From: Pseudomonadota bacterium
GTDB lineage: Bacteria > Desulfobacterota > DSM-4660 > Desulfatiglandales > B25-G16
DNA: 5,926 nt
NCBI GenBank assembly: GCA_030633645.1
Contig: DAOVRY010000069.1
Coordinates: 1-5,926, forward strand
Direction: 5' to 3'
Of the stretch, positions 1 through 5,926 are shown piece after piece; position 1 is the first letter of the stretch; each line of letters starts with the position of its first letter. The notes below the pieces were generated by a model. That model was given only the letters and a program-made list of their open reading frames with translations. It was not told the origin of the DNA and did not search any database. The position numbers were made by a program, and so were the translations under genes.

Positions 1-1682
1 CCGCTCGCTCGCGTGAAGCCTTTCTCCGGCTCCAGGTACGCTGGAAGGGGGTCAAACCCCACCTTCTCCAGGGCCTCGCTGTATATCTCGATCTTCCCCG
101 AAGGAGTCCGGAAAAGTCCCTCAGGGGCTTTATAATCCTTGTGAGCATAGTAGTCCCCTTCCGGCCTTTCGTGGAGGAGGTAGTCAAAGGACAGCCCTGA
201 GGGCTCCAATTCAAAGGCAACCAACTCCTCCTCCGACTTCCAGGCAAAGAGCTCGCCCATGTTAAGCCGCCTGGCCATCTCAGTGAGGAACTTCCACTCC
301 GACCAGCTCTCGTGCAGAGGTTCTATGCACTTTTTGCGCAGCATCAGATAGGGCATACAGTGGCATACATTGTAGGTGTAAGCCACCCCCCATTTCTCCA
401 GATGGGAACAGGCCGGCAGCACGTAGTGCGCCGCTTGAGCGGTCTCAGTCATGAACAGGTCATGCACCACCAAGAGTTCCAATTTCCGGAAAGCCTCCCT
501 GAAGGCGTTGGTATCGGGCAGGCAGACCAGGGGATTGCCGCCGACCACGAGGAAAGCCTTCAGCTTCTCAGGGATGCTCTCAGGCACCACCGTGACCACC
601 CCATAAGGGCTCTTGCGGCCCCACACTTCAAAGAATAGGGGGTACTGGTCGGCCCCCAGGGGCTGACTCTCCACCCCAAGACCTAGGTTGCCAAATCTTG
701 GTGGAGGGCTCGTCACCCAGCCTCCGGGCACGTTGATGTTACCGGTGATGGTCTGCAACACAGCGAAGGCACGGCTGTTCTGGGTGCCATTGGCAGTCTG
801 ATCCTGGGTGCAGGTGCCTTGGAAGATACTGGCCCCTTTGGTGCCCGCAAACAGCCGTGCCAAGTTGCGGATCTGCTCTGCTGGGACCCACGTGATTTCC
901 TCTGCCCACTCCGGCTGGTGCCTTTGAACGTGGAGGACCAGTTTGTCGAAACCCGTAGTGTACTTCTCTACAAACTCACGGTCATAGAGATTTTCGTTTA
1001 TGATCACATTCATCATGGCCAGAGCCAGGGCTCCGTCGGTGCCGGGCCGGATGCGCAGATACATATCGGCCCGGTCAGCCAGAGGGATGCGCTTGGGATC
1101 GATGACCACCAGTTTAGCGCCTTTCGAAAGGTTCTGCTTGAGGGCAAACTTCAGTGGAAAGTCAGACTCGTCGGGATTGTGGCCCCAGAGTATGTAGAGA
1201 CTGGAGTCTGGTTCCTCAATTGGATACCTGCCGAAGGTCATCTGCCGGGTGCGAATGCGCATGCGATAGCACACGCTTTCCACCGAGAAAAAGTTGGGCG
1301 AGCCGAACCCTGCCCGGAACCTCTGCATCAAACCGGCCATCTCCAGATTCTCCACCCCGATGGAGCCGCTGAACACCCCCAGTGCCTGGGGTCCAAACGC
1401 CTCTTTGATCAGCGTGAGCTTTTCAGCAATCTCATCCAAAGCCTGATCCCAGGAGATCCTCCGAAACCCGCCATTCATCCGCTTCATGGGGTGCCTCAGG
1501 CGCTCAGGGCTGTAGATCGTCTCCAGGGCGGCCGCACCTTTGGGGCAGAGACGCCCCTTGTTGAGGGGGTGAGACTCCAAGCCCCTGATCTTGACTGCCC
1601 TGCCGTTCTCCACCGTGACCCTGCATCCGCAGCTGTGATAGCAGAGGGTGCAATCTGTAAATACTTCCTTTCTTTTGCTCAT
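1..1682 (-). CDS. Molybdopterin (Mo/W-bisPGD) oxidoreductase, acetylene-hydratase-like branch, C-terminus cut by window edge
   Basis: Large catalytic subunit of the DMSO-reductase superfamily; 560 codons are visible and about 150-200 are probably missing. Seen: an N-terminal [4Fe-4S] motif, C11-x2-C14-x3-C18-x27-C46, followed by PKG, with K48 in the usual place between cluster and pterin. The segment RISWDQALDEIAEKL follows at about 75-89. Cys138 in SVESVCYRM is the likely Mo/W ligand. Pterin-binding segments include LWGHNP (165-170), VIDPKR (193-198), RPGTDGAL (212-219), TGNINVPGG (313-321) and VGGNP (380-384), and TPSGKIEIYS lies near 526. From memory, spacing and segments resemble Pelobacter acetylene hydratase, but Tyr15 replaces that enzyme's catalytic Asp13, so the substrate is unknown. 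There is no Tat or Sec signal, so it is probably cytoplasmic. The ATG is the first possible start: the frame upstream reaches a TAG without another start codon. A GGAAG lies 4 nt before it. G+C is higher than in smc. Family assignment is firm; the reaction is not. Confidence 0.93.
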   Translation of the reverse strand, partial: MSKRKEVFTDCTLCYHSCGCRVTVENGRAVKIRGLESHPLNKGRLCPKGAAALETIYSPERLRHPMKRMNGGFRRISWDQALDEIAEKLTLIKEAFGPQALGVFSGSIGVENLEMAGLMQRFRAGFGSPNFFSVESVCYRMRIRTRQMTFGRYPIEEPDSSLYILWGHNPDESDFPLKFALKQNLSKGAKLVVIDPKRIPLADRADMYLRIRPGTDGALALAMMNVIINENLYDREFVEKYTTGFDKLVLHVQRHQPEWAEEITWVPAEQIRNLARLFAGTKGASIFQGTCTQDQTANGTQNSRAFAVLQTITGNINVPGGWVTSPPPRFGNLGLGVESQPLGADQYPLFFEVWGRKSPYGVVTVVPESIPEKLKAFLVVGGNPLVCLPDTNAFREAFRKLELLVVHDLFMTETAQAAHYVLPACSHLEKWGVAYTYNVCHCMPYLMLRKKCIEPLHESWSEWKFLTEMARRLNMGELFAWKSEEELVAFELEPSGLSFDYLLHERPEGDYYAHKDYKAPEGLFRTPSGKIEIYSEALEKVGFDPLPAYLEPEKGFTRAS

Positions 1683-1686
1683 CTGT

Positions 1687-1691
1687 CTTCC
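1687..1691 (-). promoter_or_regulatory. Probable ribosome binding site of the oxidoreductase
   Basis: GGAAG on the minus strand sits 4 nt before the ATG at 1682. It is a partial Shine-Dalgarno match with short spacing. No better match lies within 20 nt, and no other start is available in this frame, so it supports the chosen start. Confidence 0.4.
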
Positions 1692-1718
1692 AATAGTACG
1701 CTTTTCATGGGAAGCCGA

Positions 1719-1985
1719 CCTAGCGCCTCGTATCTTATATTTAAAGACTTCCTAGCCATAACGGCATGGGTTGTTGCCGAAAGGGGATATCTCAAAAAGA
1801 GATTCCACTGAACATGGCCGTGGTCTTATCTTTGAGGTTTCACTCCTCGAACCAAATGATCATAATATAATGTTCCTTGAAACCTCAAAGATAAGGCCAC
1901 TTCCCATAGACATCATAGATATCACCTTGAGGGAATAACCCATGCCTCATATCAGGTATATCAATTTATGATACGAGGTACTAGG
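1719..1985. repeat. Imperfect inverted-repeat (MITE-like) element filling the ftsY-oxidoreductase gap
   Basis: The left half (1719-1842) and the reverse complement of the right half (1878-1985) align along nearly their whole length with a few small gaps. The best blocks are the outer tips, 1719-1734 against 1970-1985 (14/16); 1763-1772 against 1937-1946 (10/10, GGCATGGGTT); 1783-1792 against 1917-1926 (9/10); and the centre, 1820-1842 against 1878-1900 (22/23). A 35-base AT-rich loop separates the halves. No coding frame of note is seen in it. CTAG occurs at both ends (1720-1723 and 1981-1984) and could be a 4-bp target duplication or part of the inverted repeat; being self-complementary, it cannot tell which. 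The right tip contains the ftsY stop codon. Any promoter for the oxidoreductase must lie mainly within this element, but I find no strong -35/-10 pair. A non-autonomous transposon relic is my inference. Confidence 0.75.
1820..1900. repeat. Central long hairpin of the inverted-repeat element
   Basis: The arms 1820-1842 and 1878-1900 are complementary over 23 positions with one difference. Read as plus-strand RNA the odd pair is a U-G wobble, so the stem is continuous. Read as minus-strand RNA it is a C-A mismatch. A short inner GAAC/GTTC pairing (1849-1852 with 1872-1875) is possible in the loop. No T-run follows the stem on either strand, so it does not look like an intrinsic terminator, although it lies about 80 nt past the ftsY stop and could protect the 3' end of that transcript. 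Confidence 0.85.
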
Positions 1986-2979
1986 CAAAGATGGCCTCAA
2001 CAAATTCTCTTGGACGGAATATCTCAAAATCTTCAAGTCCCTCGCCCGTGCATATAAACGAGATGGGAATCCCCGGGTTCTGAGAGATACCGATGACTAC
2101 ACCACCTTTGGCAGTTCCATCCAGTTTGGTCAGAACAATGTCCGTCACGCCAAGGGACTGGGCAAATACCTGAGCCTGGGCAATTGCATTCTGACCCGTT
2201 GTGGCATCAAGCACAAGGGTAACCTTCTGGGGAGCTCCAGGAACCCGTTGACCAGCTACTTTCTGAACCTTTTTCAATTCTTCCATCAAGTTGGATTTTG
2301 TGTGAAGTCTGCCAGCGGTATCAATAAGAACCTGGTCTATGTTCTTGGCCTGCGCAGTAGACAGAGCATCAAACACAACTGCTGCAGGGTCTGACCCCCG
2401 TTGTTGCCTGATTACCTCTGCCCCTACCCTACCTCCCCAGATCTCGAGTTGCTCAATCGCAGCAGCCCTGAAGGTATCTGCCGCCACCAGCATTACCCTA
2501 TGCCCATGGCCTTGAAAAAAATGAGCCATCTTGGCAATAGTTGTTGTCTTTCCCACCCCATTTGCGCCAACAAACATAGTCACCTGCATGATCCCGGTGG
2601 CCTTATCTGGAGGGCCACCAAGAGAGTTTTGTTGGCTGACCTGGAGATATGAGATCATCTCTTCCTTGAGCATAGTTGTTACCTGGTCTGGTTTTTCGAG
2701 AGACCTCAGATCCACCCGTTGTTTTAGCCCGTCCATCAGCTGCTCTGTTGTGTCCACACCGATGTCTGAGGTAAAGAGAATTTCCTCAAGATCCTCCCAC
2801 AGCGATGGATCGAATGCCCTTTTTCCGCTTAGTACAGTATTAAGCCTGCCTGCCAACCGCATTCTTGTCTTGGAAAGCTTATCGCGCAGCCGTGTTGCAG
2901 GCACACTACTATGAGCAGATTCACGCTTACCCAAGGGAATCTCTTCCTCCTTTTTCTGCTTATCCCGAGACCTTTTCAT
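1981..2979 (-). CDS. ftsY: Signal recognition particle receptor FtsY
   Basis: SRP-receptor GTPase. It pairs with Ffh in SRP at the inner membrane, and mutual GTP hydrolysis hands translating ribosomes to the Sec translocon. From the chosen ATG the protein has 332 residues: a short charged N-terminus (KRSRDKQKKEEE), a helical N domain from about residue 28, and a complete G domain with GANGVGKTT (138-146), DTFRAAA (168-174), DTAGR (220-224), TKLD (284-287) and TGEGLED (311-317). It ends in FVEAIFA, close to the usual FtsY end. The long acidic A domain of E. coli FtsY is absent, as in many bacteria. The frame stays open upstream to a TTG at 3096, but those 39 extra residues come from repeat DNA and do not resemble FtsY. 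I therefore prefer the ATG at 2979, although its Shine-Dalgarno is weak (only GGGTG nearby). Located downstream of smc on the same strand. No in-frame damage is seen. Confidence 0.96.
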   Translation of the reverse strand: MKRSRDKQKKEEEIPLGKRESAHSSVPATRLRDKLSKTRMRLAGRLNTVLSGKRAFDPSLWEDLEEILFTSDIGVDTTEQLMDGLKQRVDLRSLEKPDQVTTMLKEEMISYLQVSQQNSLGGPPDKATGIMQVTMFVGANGVGKTTTIAKMAHFFQGHGHRVMLVAADTFRAAAIEQLEIWGGRVGAEVIRQQRGSDPAAVVFDALSTAQAKNIDQVLIDTAGRLHTKSNLMEELKKVQKVAGQRVPGAPQKVTLVLDATTGQNAIAQAQVFAQSLGVTDIVLTKLDGTAKGGVVIGISQNPGIPISFICTGEGLEDFEIFRPREFVEAIFA

Positions 2980-3111
2980 AGCACCCAGAGGATGTGGCTT
3001 TGACCTGCCCCCTAAAAGGGCGTATGCCCGGTTTGCGTTTAAGAGGGTGAATGTCAAATAACAAAGCTCAAATGCCAAATGAATGTCAAAGCCCAAAAAC
3101 CCAACCTTGGT

Positions 3112-3130
3112 ATCCCGATATTATCGGGAT
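3112..3130. repeat. Perfect 9-bp palindrome
   Basis: ATCCCGATA, one central T, then TATCGGGAT: two perfect 9-base arms. In RNA the innermost pairs would open into the loop. There is no T-run after it on either strand, so it is not a standard terminator. It lies inside the larger inverted repeat and may be a REP-like unit or a binding site; neither is shown by the sequence. Confidence 0.8.
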
Positions 3131-3166
3131 TCGTTGCTTGTTGTCCGTCCTTCGTTACTCGTTCGT
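3130..3166. repeat. Degenerate CGTT-type short repeats
   Basis: On the plus strand, TTCGTTGCTTGTTG, TCCTTCGTTACTCG and TTCGT follow one another: loosely repeated CGTT words, equivalent to AACGA-like words on the minus strand. The units are imperfect and unevenly spaced. The run directly abuts the 9-bp palindrome, which suggests that both belong to one composite repeat. Confidence 0.45.
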
Positions 3167-3320
3167 CATGTGCCTAACTTCTATCGCTTTAGCACACTTT
3201 GCTCACTTGACTGTGGGTTTGGGCATTTAAGCATTTGGAGTTGATTTGTCATTTGGATTTTGTCATTTGAAATTATTTGGCAAAGCAGGGACAATTCCAG
3301 GCAAAGCCAATGGCCTCTGA

Positions 3321-3339
3321 CCACGCCCAAAGGACGCGG
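3321..3339 (-). other. Small GC-rich hairpin downstream of smc
   Basis: As minus-strand RNA, CCGCGUCC-UUU-GGGCGUGG forms an 8-bp stem with two G-U pairs and a 3-base loop, about 70 nt past the smc stop codon. As plus-strand RNA the two wobble positions become A-C mismatches, so the structure favours the transcribed strand of smc. No U-tract follows, so it is at most a stabilising or rho-linked 3' structure, and it could be chance. Confidence 0.35.
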
Positions 3340-3409
3340 TTTCCAAAGATGAAAGGAATCGGGTGATCAAAATCTCTGGTGGCTTCACTTGGTATGTGCT
3401 CGGAAAATA

Positions 3410-5926
3410 TCACATTTCTTCTGAGCCTGGCTGGTAATCTTTGAGGTCTACAGACACAATCTTGGAAACACTCGTCTTGTTCATGACCATGCCGTATAGT
3501 CTTTCAGCAATCTCCATTGTCTTTCGATTATGAGTAACCATGATTATCTGGGATGACTTCTTAATCTCCTGCAACAGGTTGTTAAAGCGGTCCGTATTGG
3601 CTTCATCCAACGGGGCATCCACCTCATCCATGATAATAAATGGGCTTGGTTTAATTAGGTAGATGGCAAACAGCAATGCCATAGCTGCCAGGGCCTTTTC
3701 TCCCCCAGAGAGAAGCCCCATATGAACCAATCTCTTCCCTGGAGGTTGCACCTCAACCAATACACCGCTTTCCAGCGGAAGACTTTCATCAATCAAGCGT
3801 AGGCGAGCACTGCCACCATCAAAGAGGATGGGAAAAACCTTCTGTAATTGTTCGTCTACCTGGCCCAAGGTAGAGAGAAATCTCCGCTTGGAAATCCTGT
3901 TTATTCTCCTAATGGCATTATTGAGCGAATCAATAGATGCGAGGAGATCCTGCTGCTGGGATGTTATAAAATCGTATCGCTCTTTCAATTGCTCATATTC
4001 AGTTATAGCCAAGAGATTCACCTCTCCGATTCTCTCTTTCGTGAGTGTGTACTCCCTGAGCTTGGATTCGTAGCGGTCTTTTGCAAAACCTTCCTCTAGA
4101 TATTCTTTATAATCCCGTTGGAGATTGATCCCTACCTCTTTACTTACCTGGGACAAGATGCCATTTATCTGAAAATCTACCTCTGCCTCTCTTATTTTTG
4201 CATCATTGATTTGGTTCCGGACCTCATCCATCTCTTCTCTTACCAAAGCAGATTTTTTCTCCTGTTCCCGTAATGTCTCCTTCAGACTGTAACATTCCTG
4301 TTCAAGCTCGGAACTCCGTTTTTCAACCTCTCTCTGTTTTTGGTTAATAACTGTTAGGCTCTCCTTGATATGTTTCTCTTTCACCGAAGAGCTGTCATAG
4401 TGGCCTCGTGTTACGGTTATCTCCTCTTGTATCGTTTTGATTCTCATCCCCATTTCACTGGTAAATTGATCAAGCCTCTCCTTTTCCCGCACAAGCCCCT
4501 TCTCTTCCTCTCTATACTGATTATAACTGACTGACAGCTGGGAGAGCCTTTCTTTCGAATCATCAAGGGCTCTTTCCAACTCTTCAACTGTGACCTCTTT
4601 TTCTGTGATAGTCTGCTCTATGTCCTCCTTGTCCTTGAGGCACCCTGAAAGCCTCTCTTTAAGATTAGTCAAATGAGATGTCCTCTCCTCTTTGTCGGCA
4701 CAGAGTGATTCTAACTGATTCAGGATATATCCAGAGTGTTTAATGAGTTGATCTGATTCTTTTTCGAGCAGGAATATATCTTTATCCGTCATGTCAATCT
4801 GCTGCAGCCGAGCTGTCTTATCGCTTTCCAATTCATCAACGAGGCCCCCGAGATCATGTGATTTGAAGTCCAGCTCCTCGAGCTCTTTCTGCACGGCGAC
4901 AATGAGTTCTTCCTTTTCTTTTATGTCATTCTCTAATTCCGTCTTTCTTCGTCTTCTCTTCAGTAGCCCCAGAGATTCCTTTCCCAGTCTCCCGCCAATG
5001 ATAACACCCCTCCTATCCACGAGATCACCCTCCGGGGTAACCAGCGTCTGTTGCCCCCTATCTTTCTTCCAAACAGATAAGGCCTGAGAGAGGTTATCTA
5101 CTAATGCTGCATTGCCGAGGAAGGATTTTATCACCGGACTAAATCTCTCTGGCGCGGAAACATGCTCCCTTAAGAGCCTAAAACCGTTGAGGCTCACTTC
5201 AAATTTGTCGAGAGGGTTCTCACTCCTGAACTCCTCAAGTGGAAGAAAATAGCTCCTGCCCCTTTCTTTTGACCTCAAGTATTCTACAGCCTCCTTACCA
5301 TCTTCCTGCCTGGCGACGATGACATATTGCAATCGTTCTGCTAAAACTGCTTCAACGGCGAGCTCAAACTCTGGTTCAACCCTAATAAAATCTGCCACCA
5401 CACCCAAGATCCTACATTGTTTGTTGGTCTTTAGCTCGGGAGATTTCATAATTGTCTGAACACCTGATTGATATCCCTCATAGCTTTCAATAAGACTCTT
5501 AATGGTTTCTAGTTGGGAGCGAGCAAGGGTTAGTTCTGACTCCGCTGCTGCCCGATCAGATTCCTTTTCTCTTTTCAGTGCTTCCAAACCCTCTTGTTTT
5601 GTTCGCACTTCCTGGAGATCTTTTTCAACAGAGTTCGCCCTGATGAGCGTCTCCTTTCTCTTTGCCTTTTTTTCATTCAGCAAAACGGAGAGGGTCTCAA
5701 GCTTATTAGCAATCTCTTTTGACTCCCCTTCAAGCCCATCTTTTCTGCTCTCTAACTGATTGATCGTTTCAGAGAGATTTCCTATCTCACCCTTGAGCCT
5801 GGCCTCGCCAGTGGTCAATTCAGTTAATTGGGGTTTTTCCCTTTTCAGCTCATCCTTCATCCTATCCAGCGTTAGCCTTTCGTTTTTGAAAACAGAATCA
5901 TGATGAGAACGAAGGCTCGAGACCTC
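3410..5926 (-). CDS. smc: Chromosome partition protein SMC, N-terminus cut by window edge
   Basis: ATPase core of the bacterial SMC-ScpAB complex, which entraps and extrudes DNA to compact and segregate the chromosome. The visible part is 838 residues; bacterial SMCs are usually about 1150-1200, so roughly 330-350 residues including Walker A are outside the window. The frame is open to the window end, so the Met at 5860 is internal. Order seen: a charged heptad-like coiled coil (visible residues 1 to about 145); the hinge domain (about 150-317), with YEGYQSGVQ at its start and VIIGGRLG near its end; a long return coiled coil (about 320-690); and the C-terminal head. The head contains LSGGEKAL (signature, from about residue 739), IIMDEVDAPLDEAN (Walker B and D-loop, catalytic Glu about 768) and VTHNR (H-loop His about 799). 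The protein ends shortly after, at GSEEM. All head motifs are intact. Length and signature fit SMC rather than Rad50, SbcC or MukB. The DNA is AT-richer than the oxidoreductase gene. Confidence 0.97.
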   Translation of the reverse strand, partial: EVSSLRSHHDSVFKNERLTLDRMKDELKREKPQLTELTTGEARLKGEIGNLSETINQLESRKDGLEGESKEIANKLETLSVLLNEKKAKRKETLIRANSVEKDLQEVRTKQEGLEALKREKESDRAAAESELTLARSQLETIKSLIESYEGYQSGVQTIMKSPELKTNKQCRILGVVADFIRVEPEFELAVEAVLAERLQYVIVARQEDGKEAVEYLRSKERGRSYFLPLEEFRSENPLDKFEVSLNGFRLLREHVSAPERFSPVIKSFLGNAALVDNLSQALSVWKKDRGQQTLVTPEGDLVDRRGVIIGGRLGKESLGLLKRRRRKTELENDIKEKEELIVAVQKELEELDFKSHDLGGLVDELESDKTARLQQIDMTDKDIFLLEKESDQLIKHSGYILNQLESLCADKEERTSHLTNLKERLSGCLKDKEDIEQTITEKEVTVEELERALDDSKERLSQLSVSYNQYREEEKGLVREKERLDQFTSEMGMRIKTIQEEITVTRGHYDSSSVKEKHIKESLTVINQKQREVEKRSSELEQECYSLKETLREQEKKSALVREEMDEVRNQINDAKIREAEVDFQINGILSQVSKEVGINLQRDYKEYLEEGFAKDRYESKLREYTLTKERIGEVNLLAITEYEQLKERYDFITSQQQDLLASIDSLNNAIRRINRISKRRFLSTLGQVDEQLQKVFPILFDGGSARLRLIDESLPLESGVLVEVQPPGKRLVHMGLLSGGEKALAAMALLFAIYLIKPSPFIIMDEVDAPLDEANTDRFNNLLQEIKKSSQIIMVTHNRKTMEIAERLYGMVMNKTSVSKIVSVDLKDYQPGSEEM

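Larger units (their letters stand above)
3050..3274. repeat. Imperfect CAAATG-type inverted repeat
   Basis: The left arm (about 3050-3103) is rich in CAAATG, GTCAAA and CCAAAT words and ends in CCCAAAAACCCA. The right arm (about 3214-3274) starts TGGGTTTGGGC and is rich in CATTTGG and GTCATTTG, the reverse complement of the left arm with several small gaps; the outer tips (3050-3058 with 3266-3274) match at 8 of 9. The arms enclose about 110 bases with further short repeats. I recall similar CAAATG-rich intergenic repeats in deltaproteobacterial genomes, but that is memory and not a search. The word content is low-complexity, so the exact ends are uncertain. Confidence 0.6.
2980..3409. other. 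430-bp non-coding gap between smc and ftsY
   Basis: No gene is supported here. From the smc side it holds a small GC-rich hairpin (3321-3339), a CAAATG-type inverted repeat (3050-3274) with internal short repeats, and a 70-base leader to ftsY. The gap is unusually long for genes often found close together, which fits insertion or growth of repeat DNA. I see no convincing promoter or terminator, so I cannot tell whether smc and ftsY are still co-transcribed. Confidence 0.7.

Noticed and set aside
1..1682. Naming the enzyme acetylene hydratase outright
   Set aside because: The catalytic Asp after the second cluster Cys is Tyr here and the C-terminal third is outside the window, so only the superfamily and a loose branch are supported.
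819..1811. Long open frame on the plus strand (330 codons)
   Set aside because: It lies antisense to the oxidoreductase, whose minus-strand frame carries clear family motifs. The plus-strand translation shows no domain and runs on into the palindromic element. Its length reflects GC-rich codon bias.
1862..1892. TTGAGG with TATTAT 15 bp downstream (minus strand) as the oxidoreductase promoter
   Set aside because: Spacing is short, the -35 is weak, and the AT-rich loop of the palindrome would give such matches by chance. It would also leave a leader of about 175 nt.
1820..1900. Intrinsic terminator for ftsY
   Set aside because: The stem is long and has a 35-base loop, and no T-run follows it on either strand.
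3014..3029. GGGC-ATAC-GCCC-TTTT on the minus strand as a mini terminator before ftsY
   Set aside because: The stem is only 4 bp with no extension and the T-run is only four bases, too weak to call.
3052..3089. Two perfect TTGACA hexamers on the minus strand (3084-3089 and 3052-3057) as -35 boxes for ftsY
   Set aside because: Both come from the repeated TTTGACATT word of the inverted repeat, and neither has a good -10 at 16-18 bp.
3410..5860. smc beginning at the Met at 5860
   Set aside because: The frame is open for 22 more codons to the window edge, and a start there would lack the N-terminal ATP-binding head that every SMC needs. This Met is internal.

Overview
The window holds three genes, all read from the minus strand. 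In transcription order they are a 5'-truncated smc (chromosome condensation ATPase), ftsY (signal recognition particle receptor) and the first 560 codons of a large molybdenum- or tungsten-dependent oxidoreductase. The smc-ftsY pairing is a common bacterial core arrangement. The protein sequences, the acetylene-hydratase-like enzyme and the CAAATG-rich intergenic repeats together suggest an anaerobic, probably uncultured member of the Desulfobacterota (deltaproteobacterial) type. That placement is inference from general resemblance and was not tested by any search.

Layout from high to low coordinates. Bases 5926-3410 encode SMC from the first coiled-coil arm through the hinge, the second arm and the C-terminal ATPase head. 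Bases 3409-2980 are non-coding and largely filled by an imperfect inverted repeat (about 3050-3274), which contains a short perfect palindrome and a run of CGTT-like units. Bases 2979-1981 encode FtsY with a complete set of SRP-GTPase motifs. Bases 1980-1683 are almost entirely occupied by a second, unrelated inverted-repeat element (1719-1985). Its outer tip includes the ftsY stop codon and its centre is a near-perfect 23-bp stem. Bases 1682-1 encode the oxidoreductase, which runs off the window.

SMC (with kleisin partners not seen here) organises and segregates the chromosome, and FtsY docks SRP-ribosome complexes at the membrane. These are housekeeping genes that share a neighbourhood rather than a pathway. 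The oxidoreductase is accessory: it is richer in G+C than smc and is separated from ftsY by the palindromic element, so it is probably an independent unit, possibly a later arrival. I see no tRNA, rRNA, CRISPR array, transposase or convincing intrinsic terminator. The least-explained material is the two intergenic inverted repeats. Nothing here amounts to a clearly new multi-gene system.
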